Notes under the pieces: generated by a model | The model's input: only the letters and a program-made list of their open reading frames with translations | Told to the model about the DNA's origin: nothing | The model's database searches: none | Shown: positions 46,277 through 54,610 of the stretch, piece after piece | How the letters are laid out: every line of letters begins with the position of its first letter | Position numbering within the stretch: position 1 is the first letter of the stretch | From: a virus | Strand: one strand, 5' to 3' | DNA: 64,000 nucleotides | Virus record (IMG/VR): IMGVR_UViG_3300034122_002202 | Location: 62,001 to 126,000 of that record | Translations under genes and position numbers: made by a program

Positions 46277-46516
46277 TTAAAATCCATCCTCTTCTTCTTC
46301 TTCGTCATCATGTAAATCAACGCAATATTTCATCTTCCAAGAATCATGAGTAAACTCAAGTGCTTCTGGTGGAAATCCGTCACGCATAACATTGGCATCT
46401 AAATCAAAATAAGCAACTAAAATTTCACCAGTCTCTTTATTTGTATTAACGACAGTCATTGGCATACTTCCAGACTTTAAACAAACAACATCACCATTTT
46501 GAAATGACTCATTCAT
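46277..46516 (-). CDS. DUF2158-like small protein
   Basis: Codes for 79 residues from the ATG at 46516 (AGAGG site upstream). The core F-Q-N-G-D-V-V-C-L-K-S-G-S-M-P-M-T-V and the later F-P-P-E-A-L-E match small DUF2158 proteins (YodC type). It ends in a Glu/Asp run. The family's function is not known to me. It overlaps the GT10-like gene by 8 nt. Confidence 0.65.
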   Translation of the reverse strand: MNESFQNGDVVCLKSGSMPMTVVNTNKETGEILVAYFDLDANVMRDGFPPEALEFTHDSWKMKYCVDLHDDEEEEEDGF

Positions 46517-47378
46517 AATTACCTCTATATATATTAGTGCATTGTTCATATAGATAGTCATCAGACATGGGCATTGATTTTATTTTTTCTAGATTGTTAT
46601 TAATTGCATCCATCTTGCTATTATACAATTCTTCATTTAAAGTACCAACATCAAATCCCCCTTTGTATTGTATTATTCCTTTTTCATCAAAAAAGTTTCC
46701 TATTTCGGGAGTGCCTAAGTATATTGGTATTGTTCCATAGGCAAAACAATCAGTTAATAGTTCTGCAAAAAAATAAGAATTAAAATTATTTTGTATTACT
46801 ATGGAAAACATGTAATCTTTTAATGCGTTTTCTTTTTTATAAAAATTATCGTATCTTTCTCCAGTGCGTGGAGAATCAAAAGCACCACCATAAATATCAA
46901 CTTTATCTTTATATATTTGAGCAACAGAATGTCTATATAGATGTTCTTTGCATAATTTTTTATCAGAACAAATCATTGAACATTTTTTTGTTTTTGGGTA
47001 AACACCCCAAAGTTCTCTTGGTGTCCAAGGTATATTGCTGCAAGAATAGGAAAATTTAAATCTTGGATCTAATGACAATAGATATTTATCAGATGTGAAA
47101 ACAAAATCTAAAGAAGAAAAGATATGCTTATAATTATATTTTATATATTCATAAAGATTACCATAAATAGTAGTGGACTCACATAACCAACCAACTCTAA
47201 GAACAGATTGTTTTTTGGGAACAGAAAATGATTCTTGAACTATAGAATAATCCATAAAGACTTCTATATCTGAATCACTTTTTGTCCAATCAAATAATGT
47301 TGGTTTGATGTTTGAACAACTTGAATGCTCAATGTTAAATGGAGCACCAAATGCCTTAAGGGTTCCTCTTTTTGACAT
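46509..47378 (-). CDS. Glycosyltransferase family 10-like (fucosyltransferase)
   Basis: A 289-residue protein. The C-terminal half has Y-M-F-S-I-V-I-Q-N-N-F-N-S-Y-F-F-A-E-L-L then C-F-A-Y-G-T-I-P-I-Y-L-G, the GT10 donor-site signature for GDP-fucose. An upstream D-I-Y-G-G-A fits the family's motif of the preceding strand. An AAGGA site precedes the ATG. If active it caps a glycan with fucose or a related GDP sugar. It lies away from the main glycan cassette. Confidence 0.8.
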   Translation of the reverse strand: MSKRGTLKAFGAPFNIEHSSCSNIKPTLFDWTKSDSDIEVFMDYSIVQESFSVPKKQSVLRVGWLCESTTIYGNLYEYIKYNYKHIFSSLDFVFTSDKYLLSLDPRFKFSYSCSNIPWTPRELWGVYPKTKKCSMICSDKKLCKEHLYRHSVAQIYKDKVDIYGGAFDSPRTGERYDNFYKKENALKDYMFSIVIQNNFNSYFFAELLTDCFAYGTIPIYLGTPEIGNFFDEKGIIQYKGGFDVGTLNEELYNSKMDAINNNLEKIKSMPMSDDYLYEQCTNIYRGNYE

Positions 47379-47450
47379 TTTTCCTTTTTTCCTTTTTAAG
47401 CTTCTTAATCCTACAAGAACATCTTTTTGATCTTTTCAAACTAGTTCTTA

Positions 47451-49742
47451 TCATAATAAACACGCACCGCCAGCACAAGCCAGTTCACCTTGTATATTTA
47501 TTGTGGATTTTTCTTCTAATACATTTAAATAGTTTACTTCTGAATAACTATCTATCAACTTATTCCATAAGTCTAAATTGTATGCGTCTTTAAGTGCATA
47601 TGTAGCATATTTTATGTTGGAACTAAAGCATTGATCAGAATATGTTTTAATTAATTTTTTCCACTCTTCTTGTTTTTCGTCTTTTGGTTCAAAATAACCA
47701 AGAACACAAGAACACGCATCCCATAAAGATTTAAAGTTATACTCAGAAAATTTTGGATAAATTTCATAAGCACTAGATGTAGCTTCAAAACCCCAATTTT
47801 TTATTTGTTCTTCAATTGAATAAACTGCTGTGAATGGAGCTTGATTATAATCTTTATCTCCAGTAGCAGCTATAAGTGATATTCCAGCAAGATCTGCACG
47901 ATGATCATAAATGTAGTCTTTTACCTTATCCCATTCATCATCTTGTACATGTATTGTATTAGATACATTATGATTTAATTCTTTTCTAACGCAAAGCTCT
48001 GGATTTTTACCAGAAACTACCCAATTTTTATAAGTTGAAACAACATTATCTAACATAGATATAGCGTTTATTTCTTCCTTAAGTACTGTTCCATATTGGG
48101 TTTGCACACAAAACCTTATACAATCATCTGTTTTATTAGATGACCATACAGATTCTTCACATGCTTGAGGATTAATAGTTTTAAAGTGTTGATAAGGAGA
48201 TTCAAGCTGGTTAGCTTGGACAATACGGAAATACCTCCTGCTATGATCTGGATGAATGCCTGATGTTGAACCTAATAAGGCAGCAGAATTGCCTTCTGGT
48301 TTGACACAAGTCGTTCTGGCAGCAGGGTTTATGTTTAAAATAGAGGCGTACTTTTTATTTGTATTCTTTACTATCTCAGCACCTTTCTGCTGAATTTCTG
48401 GATTTAAAAGTATTTTTGGATGGTGTTGCATACCATTAATTGAAACGCCCAATAATGCCTCTTTACGAGCGATAAGTTCTGTAATGTGACCCAAGTATGG
48501 GAAATTAGTAAAAGACGCTTGTAATGTACCAATAAACGCAGCAGCAGCACATCTTTCGTAGAAGTCTTCTTCTGAAGTTATTGTTTTTCCATTAATGGTT
48601 GATAAATTGCAGAATCCCCAACCAGAAAGACCGACCTCATCTTCTGGCATGTCATCTTTGCATGACTCTTTTGTTGTTATTGGTCCTTCATATAATGACA
48701 AAGCCTCGGCTAGTTCTGGACTGTTCTTCTTATAGAAGTGCCTAGTTATCCATGATATCTCACAGCATGGATTGCATAAGACATCGTAAAAATCAGCAAA
48801 GAAAAATCCTGGCTCACCAAACTCTTTTGTTGCTTTAAAAAGATTTTCAAACACTTCTTTAGAAGTATCTTTTCTATGGAGTAATGCAGAGATGTTTGCC
48901 CTAGCTCTTTGAGGATTAGTAAAATACCAATCACCAGTTTTTGCATTAATCATCAATTCATCATCAGCAGAAAATAAAGCTATGGTTGCAGATCTACGAA
49001 CACCGCCAGAGATAACAGCATCAGCAGCGTACATAACTATATCGAATGCATCTATTGTTCTTAATTCTGTTTGTTTATTAGCAAGACACCTATTAAGTAA
49101 ATTCCTAGTGTTTTCTAAAGCTTTTTCTAGTGGTTCATGGCCTGGAGCATTGCCTATGCCACAACCTAAAGGAGAACCTTTTTCTCTTATATCTACATAA
49201 CTAAATGCAACTTCAATATCTTTGTATTTTTCAAACCCTTTTATTGGAGTTTCAAAATATGAGGAAAGAAGAACGCCAAGAGCATCTGCCCAACCTTCAA
49301 TTGAATCTTCAACCCTGTGAACAAGATGTTGATAACAACATGTTTCTGGATCTAGTCTAGTGGATGAAAATTTTGGTAATAATTCGACATGGTGTTTTTG
49401 TACACTAAAGCCAGTTCCAGAGCCACAAAGCAGTAGGTAAAAACACTCTTGAAAAAACCTTAATCTATCGCAATAACTAGCAGAACAATTAAATATTCTT
49501 GCGTTATGCTTAAGAATTGGTTTTCCACCAAATTGTAATGCTCTTTGTGAACCCAATATTTTTTGATTTTTAATCATCCCATAATATTTTTCAATATCTT
49601 CATGCAAGGAAGGATTAACTTCAATCATCATATCTTTTATTCTATCTACGCTTTCTTCCCAAGTTTCTCTTCTTTTTTCAGACTCTATCCATCTAGCGTA
49701 CTTAGAAACAGCAGTATATTTTTGCAATTCTTTAATAGACAT
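47451..49742 (-). CDS. Class II (adenosylcobalamin-dependent) ribonucleoside-triphosphate reductase
   Basis: A 763-residue monomeric RTPR-type enzyme. N-terminal I-F-N-C-S-A-S, then G-S-G-T-G-F-S-V-Q, the active-site N-P-C-C-E-I (N-x-C-x-E) and a second C-N-L-S, and a C-terminal C-A-G-G-A-C shuttle pair are all present. It reduces NTPs to dNTPs with a B12 radical. Chosen start is the ATG at 49742 with GGAG 5 nt before; an ATG six codons upstream has no site. A cobalamin adenosyltransferase gene at 62883 can make its cofactor. A GC-richer leader lies upstream. Confidence 0.9.
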   Translation of the reverse strand: MSIKELQKYTAVSKYARWIESEKRRETWEESVDRIKDMMIEVNPSLHEDIEKYYGMIKNQKILGSQRALQFGGKPILKHNARIFNCSASYCDRLRFFQECFYLLLCGSGTGFSVQKHHVELLPKFSSTRLDPETCCYQHLVHRVEDSIEGWADALGVLLSSYFETPIKGFEKYKDIEVAFSYVDIREKGSPLGCGIGNAPGHEPLEKALENTRNLLNRCLANKQTELRTIDAFDIVMYAADAVISGGVRRSATIALFSADDELMINAKTGDWYFTNPQRARANISALLHRKDTSKEVFENLFKATKEFGEPGFFFADFYDVLCNPCCEISWITRHFYKKNSPELAEALSLYEGPITTKESCKDDMPEDEVGLSGWGFCNLSTINGKTITSEEDFYERCAAAAFIGTLQASFTNFPYLGHITELIARKEALLGVSINGMQHHPKILLNPEIQQKGAEIVKNTNKKYASILNINPAARTTCVKPEGNSAALLGSTSGIHPDHSRRYFRIVQANQLESPYQHFKTINPQACEESVWSSNKTDDCIRFCVQTQYGTVLKEEINAISMLDNVVSTYKNWVVSGKNPELCVRKELNHNVSNTIHVQDDEWDKVKDYIYDHRADLAGISLIAATGDKDYNQAPFTAVYSIEEQIKNWGFEATSSAYEIYPKFSEYNFKSLWDACSCVLGYFEPKDEKQEEWKKLIKTYSDQCFSSNIKYATYALKDAYNLDLWNKLIDSYSEVNYLNVLEEKSTINIQGELACAGGACLL

Positions 49743-49888
49743 AAAAACTCCATCTTCCATGCTGACCGCAAGGATAAGCAGAACTCTAAAGGTATGTAAT
49801 ACTGGCGATTACCAGCGGATATAAATACACCCACAACAATGATAAGACAGAAGAGATTCTTACTTATTTTTTTTGATATGACAATAGT
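49743..49888 (-). promoter_or_regulatory. GC-richer leader of the RNR gene
   Basis: This 146-nt gap is clearly less AT-rich (about 40% GC by count at 49741-49860) than its surroundings. On the minus strand, CTGG/CCAG (49802-49805 with 49812-49815) form a hairpin. It is enclosed by a 5-bp stem with one G-U pair (49791-49795 with 49827-49831), the wobble favouring a leftward transcript. No match to the cobalamin riboswitch core was found by eye. It may hold the RNR promoter and leader. Confidence 0.3.
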
Positions 49889-50626
49889 CTATTTTTTATT
49901 TTTCAAACAAATGTTTCTTGCTTCTAAATAATCATATTTCCAATGAGGTTTAAGTATAATATCACCAATTGGTTCTAGCTTATTTAATATTTTTTGTTTT
50001 ATTGTTTTTTCTGTGTTTGAACTTACATTTTCTTGATAAAATGACATGTGATAGGTTTTTAGTGTTGACCATCTGTATATGTAAAATATTTCTTCTTCAG
50101 TTATTTTCTTAGAAGTTCTACCGTATATTTTATTTATTTTTTCAAAAAGATAGGAATCTAATGATGTAGTATCTAGTTCAATATAATTACCAACTTTTTC
50201 CCAACACTTTTTATGCATACATAAATTTGAATGAAATAAATTTGTAGACAAAGACAATTTTTTTGTTTCTTCTTCAAAAAAACCATTGTTTGTATGAAAT
50301 ATTCCGTTTGAATCTATGTTTTTAATTGAAAAAGATATTTTCCAAGGCAGAAAAATATCGTCATCATCCCAAACAAAAATGTATTCTCCAGAGCAGTGCG
50401 AAATGCATTCGTTAAATTTTTTGCCAATAGGGATTATTCTTTCTTTAGAGTTTATTATTTTTACTTCTGGATGATCAAAAAAAAGTGTTTGGTCTTGAAG
50501 ATCATTTAATATTATTAATTCTTTTTCACCATCATAATCTTGATTTAAAAAACTATAAATAGCTTCTTCTAAAAAACTTGTTCTTCCATAAGTTGGGCAA
50601 TAACAACTAACTTTTGGGTTCGGCAT
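49889..50626 (-). CDS. Glycosyltransferase family 2
   Basis: A 245-residue GT2 enzyme: S-C-Y-C-P-T-Y-G-R-T near the start, I-I-L-N-D-L, K-F-N-E-C-I-S-H-C, then the metal site F-V-W-D-D-D-D-I-F. The segment L-C-M-H-K-K-C-W-E-K-V-G follows, typical of the acceptor side. Transfers a sugar to an unknown acceptor. It overlaps the end of the small membrane protein gene by 20 nt. Confidence 0.88.
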   Translation of the reverse strand: MPNPKVSCYCPTYGRTSFLEEAIYSFLNQDYDGEKELIILNDLQDQTLFFDHPEVKIINSKERIIPIGKKFNECISHCSGEYIFVWDDDDIFLPWKISFSIKNIDSNGIFHTNNGFFEEETKKLSLSTNLFHSNLCMHKKCWEKVGNYIELDTTSLDSYLFEKINKIYGRTSKKITEEEIFYIYRWSTLKTYHMSFYQENVSSNTEKTIKQKILNKLEPIGDIILKPHWKYDYLEARNICLKNKK

Positions 50627-50957
50627 AAACTAACTCTAAAAGATTTACTATTTCGCTTACAGATAAAGACTGTATAAGCTGAACTATTGTATCAGAAATT
50701 ATTTTAGCATCATTCTCTGGAACATTTGCTTTGATTATTTTATTGTATAGATTTTTTCTAATAAACATTCTTACAATTGGACCGCCTTTTTTTATTATTA
50801 ATGCTGTTACTTTAGATGATTTACAGTACTGTATTATTTTTATTCCTTCAAATATAAGACTAACAATCATAATTATTGTTAAGATACCAACAGCATCATA
50901 CTTTTTAAGTGTTTCTGATTTTTCTAATATTTCTTGTATTTTTTTATGCGACCGCAT
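50607..50957 (-). CDS. Small membrane protein
   Basis: Codes for 116 residues from the ATG at 50957 (GGAG about 9 nt upstream; an in-frame Met at 50984 is possible). A strong hydrophobic segment, D-A-V-G-I-L-T-I-I-M-I-V-S-L-I-F, lies near residues 21-36. The rest is helical and basic. It could be a holin-like or other membrane protein; only one clear membrane segment is seen, so the role is uncertain. Confidence 0.55.
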   Translation of the reverse strand: MRSHKKIQEILEKSETLKKYDAVGILTIIMIVSLIFEGIKIIQYCKSSKVTALIIKKGGPIVRMFIRKNLYNKIIKANVPENDAKIISDTIVQLIQSLSVSEIVNLLELVYAEPKS

Positions 50958-50971
50958 TATTTTTTTCTCCG

Positions 50972-51115
50972 TCAGGTAAAACATTCTTCTTGTTTTGTGT
51001 TTTTTTTAACTTCATTTATTAGTTTGGAAAATGAAATCGAATCTTTTTCTATTAATGCAAATTGATCTTTAGATATATTTTGATTAAATAACAAAAAAAG
51101 AATTAAATTTAACAT
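50972..51115 (-). CDS. Very small hydrophobic-start protein, doubtful
   Basis: Forty-seven residues starting M-L-N-L-I-L-F-L-L-F-N-Q-N-I-S-K, with a short hydrophobic start like a signal anchor and a single Cys near the end. It fills the gap between the membrane protein gene and the next gene. There is no good ribosome binding site, so it may not be expressed. Confidence 0.3.
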   Translation of the reverse strand: MLNLILFLLFNQNISKDQFALIEKDSISFSKLINEVKKNTKQEECFT

Positions 51116-51118
51116 GAT

Positions 51119-51997
51119 TTACTTTTTGTTTTTTATAATAGATTGGCTTGTTCTTATTGCCCATTCAATACCAGATGTTCCACCCCATCCTAACCATGCA
51201 ACTACTGCTGGAATAGTCCAAGGTTTAGTTTTATACTCTGGTTTAGATTTTGCTTTTTCGTAATTAGATCCATGTCTATTGAATTGAGCCATTCTTTTTA
51301 CTGTATCGGCAGACAACATGGCGTTTCCAGCCAAGTCTCTTGCTCTTGCCCAGCCAACAGCAGTCATGCCTTTACATTCTTTGCCGTATTTTTCTTTCCA
51401 ATCCAATACTTTTTTTGCATTATTTCTAGCTGATTGTGGAGCATCATAAGTTTCAGCAGATTTACTAAAATAATTTTCAATGTCTGAAGAAGCTTTACTT
51501 TTAATTATTATATCTTTAATAGAATCTAAAAATTCTGAATAATCAATTTTTTCGTACAGATAAGAAGATGAAGTTTTTTTTGAACTTTTTGGATGACCGC
51601 TTGGCAACAAGTCATTGTCTTGCTTGTAATTAGGATTAGATGGTCTTTTATTGCGAAGCAAATATAAAAAAGCTCTAACTCTAGCCAATCCCCATCCTGT
51701 TCTATTCATGTTTGGTGCATGACTAGTAGAAAATGCTCCAGCACCTCTTCTAAAAACAGATTTTAATTGACCCATATTGGCTTTAAATTCTGGATCTTTT
51801 TCATTGTGTTTCTGCATTAAAGCTTTAATTTTATCTTCTGTTTCTGAAGATAGCTCTATGCTTTTATTTGGTTTATTTGCAGAGTCTTTTGGGTTTTTTT
51901 TAGAACCCCCTTTTTTTTCTTCTGGTTTTGCTGGAGTTTTCCTTGGATCATCCTTGTCTGGTTTTCCATATTGTAAACCTTCAGCTTTATCTGTCAT
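51119..51997 (-). CDS. Phage protein with two conserved domains, unknown
   Basis: A 292-residue protein. After a Lys/Pro-rich N-terminus it has R-R-G-A-G-A-F-S-T-S-H-A-P, W-G-L-A-R-V-R-A-F-L and D-L-L-P-S-G-H-P. A second domain has A-R-N-N-A-K-K-V-L-D-W-K-E-K-Y, T-A-V-G-W-A-R-A-R-D-L-A and A-V-V-A-W-L-G-W-G-G. I recall both blocks from many phage proteins, some structural, without a known activity; the first resembles DUF5824. An AAGGA site is present. Confidence 0.6.
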   Translation of the reverse strand: MTDKAEGLQYGKPDKDDPRKTPAKPEEKKGGSKKNPKDSANKPNKSIELSSETEDKIKALMQKHNEKDPEFKANMGQLKSVFRRGAGAFSTSHAPNMNRTGWGLARVRAFLYLLRNKRPSNPNYKQDNDLLPSGHPKSSKKTSSSYLYEKIDYSEFLDSIKDIIIKSKASSDIENYFSKSAETYDAPQSARNNAKKVLDWKEKYGKECKGMTAVGWARARDLAGNAMLSADTVKRMAQFNRHGSNYEKAKSKPEYKTKPWTIPAVVAWLGWGGTSGIEWAIRTSQSIIKNKK

Positions 51998-52008
51998 ATT
52001 AAATCCTT

Positions 52009-52932
52009 CTAAATAAGCATAAATAGTTTTTTGTCTATCAACTGTTCTGGAAAACCTTCAAAATTACTATAGGCAAATGTTTCACCTTGCCTAATATGTT
52101 TTTCAGCATCTTTCTTTCTAACTCTAAGAGTACCAATAGGAAGGGCTTCGCCAGTATTAAAGTCTTTAAGCTCTCCATGAGCATCGCCCCAACTGTTAAC
52201 AATAATAGCATATGGATCATCAGCCCTATCATCAACACCTATAAAGCACATCTGATGACCCCAATTATCTGTTTGACGATGAAAACCATCGTTTGCTGGT
52301 GTCATCGTATAACCAATATCGCTAGCAGTTGTGCAAGGATAGCCATTAACGATAGCCTCTACTAATTGATCCCAACTTTTAATTTGGGCAGCAGATTTTA
52401 CTGGGTGCTTAGTTCCTTCTTCAATAAACTTTTTATCTGGACCAGGAGTGTCACCCCATTTTTTAGCTACGCTTCCTGCATACTTAGGAACACCATCAAA
52501 ATTACTACGCAAAACACCATACTTAATAACTGCATCTGCCATCCAACTACCAAGAGATCCATCATCGCCATTAAGTTGTCCACGACCAATAAGAACTCTT
52601 CCTGTTCCATAAAGATATGGTGGAAATACAAATTCAAATTTTTCGTGATCACCCTTCATAAGTTTTTCAGTAGCCATTAAATACTCAACTGCATTTTTAG
52701 CACCAAAACTTACGCAGTCACCAATTTCTTGAGCATAATTGGGAGTATCTTTACCAAGAACTTTACGAACAACATCATAAAGCATCATTTTTTTACCTTT
52801 AGTGTCTTGGCTTTTGCCATAAACATTAAAGTCTCTAAATGATCCACCATCTTTAATTAAATTAAATTCACTTTCAACAAGCGAAGGATTGTCTTTTCCT
52901 GCCCAACCATTAAGCTTTGATAATTCAGACAT
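52009..52932 (-). CDS. Papain-like (C1) cysteine peptidase
   Basis: A 307-residue protein. Active-site Cys lies in Q-E-I-G-D-C-V-S-F-G-A (family Q-x-x-x-x-C-x-S-F), His in N-W-G-H-Q-M-C-F-I-G, and Asn in I-I-V-N-S-W-G-D-A-H-G, so the catalytic set is complete. There is no signal peptide or pro-domain. Such proteins occur in large phages and may act in virion maturation or host-protein cleavage. Neighbours are an exported protein and small unknown genes. Confidence 0.8.
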   Translation of the reverse strand: MSELSKLNGWAGKDNPSLVESEFNLIKDGGSFRDFNVYGKSQDTKGKKMMLYDVVRKVLGKDTPNYAQEIGDCVSFGAKNAVEYLMATEKLMKGDHEKFEFVFPPYLYGTGRVLIGRGQLNGDDGSLGSWMADAVIKYGVLRSNFDGVPKYAGSVAKKWGDTPGPDKKFIEEGTKHPVKSAAQIKSWDQLVEAIVNGYPCTTASDIGYTMTPANDGFHRQTDNWGHQMCFIGVDDRADDPYAIIVNSWGDAHGELKDFNTGEALPIGTLRVRKKDAEKHIRQGETFAYSNFEGFPEQLIDKKLFMLI

Positions 52933-52939
52933 GTTTCAC

Positions 52940-53719
52940 CTATTTTACTAGTTTAAGTCCAGAAGATATTTCTCTCCACGCAATAGCAAAATCTTCTTTG
53001 GTTTGCATTTTGCTAGTTTTATATAGATCAAAAAGTTTTTCTTGTATTTCTGTAAATAAAGGTTCCCATTTTGTTCTATCTCCACCAGATTTAGTTAATG
53101 CAAATTTATTTGATTCTGCGGTTTTTTTCAATATGTCTTCAAGTGTTGCAATTGTTCCAGCAGCAATAGCAGCAGCCATGCTATCAAAAGATGTTGCAAT
53201 AGCAGTAGACTGTTTTACCTTATCTGACTTTGATATTTTTAAAACTTTAACATTGTCATAAATAAATTTGGAAAGTCCATACTTTGATTCCCCAAACTCT
53301 GGTTCAACCTCTGGCTCTACTGGAGTACTAGGTTCTTCTTCACCAATAAAAACATCTGTTGAAATAAAATTCGTTCTAGTAGCAGCCTCTAAAAGTTTTT
53401 CGTTTTCTTTAACTATGTATAAATGAGTTATTGAAACAATAACCTTAAGTTTTTTTGCTTGTATTCCAGAACCAAAGAAAACGCCATTTTCGTAATTGCG
53501 AATTCTTTTTTCTGTGTACCCGTCAAAAACTTTCCATGCATATGTAGTTGAAACCAAAAACTTTGGCGTAGATTGAATTGGGCTTATAGATAAATCTACA
53601 AGCTCACCTAAAGGAATTGGTACTTCTGCACCAACAATTTTTTGTTCTGGAATAATAAAATTTTCTGCAAAGGCAAAATTGCAAAATACTAAAAAAAAGA
53701 ACATAGTTTTTTTAAACAT
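52940..53719 (-). CDS. Exported protein, unknown
   Basis: A 259-residue protein with a typical signal peptide: M-F-K-K-T-M-F-F-F-L-V-F-C-N-F-A-F-A, then E. The mature part begins with strand-rich sequence (residues 25-120) followed by an acidic/Pro linker (E-E-E-P-S-T-P-V-E-P-E) and helices. It is a phage-encoded envelope or secreted protein. It sits beside the papain-like protease, which might process it or share its target. Confidence 0.65.
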   Translation of the reverse strand: MFKKTMFFFLVFCNFAFAENFIIPEQKIVGAEVPIPLGELVDLSISPIQSTPKFLVSTTYAWKVFDGYTEKRIRNYENGVFFGSGIQAKKLKVIVSITHLYIVKENEKLLEAATRTNFISTDVFIGEEEPSTPVEPEVEPEFGESKYGLSKFIYDNVKVLKISKSDKVKQSTAIATSFDSMAAAIAAGTIATLEDILKKTAESNKFALTKSGGDRTKWEPLFTEIQEKLFDLYKTSKMQTKEDFAIAWREISSGLKLVK

Positions 53720-53721
53720 GA

Positions 53722-53979
53722 TTAAGCCTCATTTTTCGCTACTTTTATAGCAAGTAAGAAATCTTCAGAAGTAATTGGTTTTGTGTTATCAAACTTATTA
53801 ATTAGAAATGTAATAGCCGGAATAACCCAAGGCTCTTGTGCTAGTGAAGAAACAACATCGACAATTTTATCATCTGCTTCGCCTGGAATAATCGTTGAAA
53901 CAAACTTTAAAGTTGAAATAACAATAGACATTGTTTTTTGAACTTGTTCTGGACTAACTGCGGTTCTAACATCGCTCAT
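53722..53979 (-). CDS. Small helical protein, unknown
   Basis: Codes for 85 residues from the ATG at 53979, which has AGGAG 7 nt upstream; an in-frame Met at 54051 would overlap the previous gene. It has moderately hydrophobic helices (V-I-S-T-L-K-F-V-S-T-I-I, then P-W-V-I-P-A-I-T-F-L-I) but no clear membrane segment. It ends 2 nt before the exported protein gene. Confidence 0.55.
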   Translation of the reverse strand: MSDVRTAVSPEQVQKTMSIVISTLKFVSTIIPGEADDKIVDVVSSLAQEPWVIPAITFLINKFDNTKPITSEDFLLAIKVAKNEA

Positions 53980-54019
53980 AATAATCTCCTGTTTAAAAAA
54001 GTAAAAAGGGTCCGATTGT

Positions 54020-54610
54020 TCAATTGTAGTCACTGCTCCAACTAGAAGCAAGTATTATAGAGTCTTTATTTTGAATTTCAATATTTAAAACATCGTCAAG
54101 TTGTTCGCTTCCAAATGTTTTTATTTCTCCGTTTTTTAAAGAGTATATAATCCAATTTTTATATTTTTTATTTAAAACTTTAGAAAGTGCATTGATAGAG
54201 ACATTTTTAGGTTTTTTCTTGGTTGGAATTATTGCTTCTTCTATATTTTTTTGAATTTCAATATCATCAAAAAGATTACCAAAACCTATCCAGAATCTAT
54301 ATCTTGTCCATACTCTAAGTATTTCTACCCCTTCAACTTCCTCGATTGTTTTCATGATGTTTCTAGTTATGTCAAAATTGCAATGACCAACCCACATTTT
54401 ATAAAGCTTGCTAGTTATTGCGTTTTCGTTTATTGGTATTGTGCCATAAGGCCCAAGAATAACTCTCATATGCCTGTCTGGTTCTTCATCTTTGTCTTTA
54501 TCGAAGAAACTATCTTTCTGCGATTGTATTTCGTTATCATCAGCAGAATATGGGTCTTCCTTGGGAAAAAAAGGGTCTTCCCATTTAAGCCAAGATATTT
54601 TTTTGTTCAT
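54020..54610 (-). CDS. Unknown protein after thyX
   Basis: Codes for about 196 residues. The start is ATG 54610; a TTG two codons earlier with nearer GGAAG is an alternative. An acidic N-terminus is followed by alternating strands and helices (R-V-I-L-G-P-Y-G-T-I-P, W-T-R-Y-R-F-W-I-G-F-G). No family recognised. It overlaps thyX by about 26 nt. Confidence 0.55.
   Translation of the reverse strand: MNKKISWLKWEDPFFPKEDPYSADDNEIQSQKDSFFDKDKDEEPDRHMRVILGPYGTIPINENAITSKLYKMWVGHCNFDITRNIMKTIEEVEGVEILRVWTRYRFWIGFGNLFDDIEIQKNIEEAIIPTKKKPKNVSINALSKVLNKKYKNWIIYSLKNGEIKTFGSEQLDDVLNIEIQNKDSIILASSWSSDYN

Noticed and set aside
49820-49930. TATAAATA sequence on the + strand followed by a 30-codon hydrophobic frame
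   Set aside because: It points against the surrounding leftward genes, there is no ribosome binding site, and such octamers occur by chance in AT-rich DNA.
50607-51997. Lysis cassette (holin, spanin, endolysin) in this stretch
   Set aside because: One membrane protein and one tiny hydrophobic-start frame are present, but no muralytic domain is visible in the neighbouring 292-residue protein.
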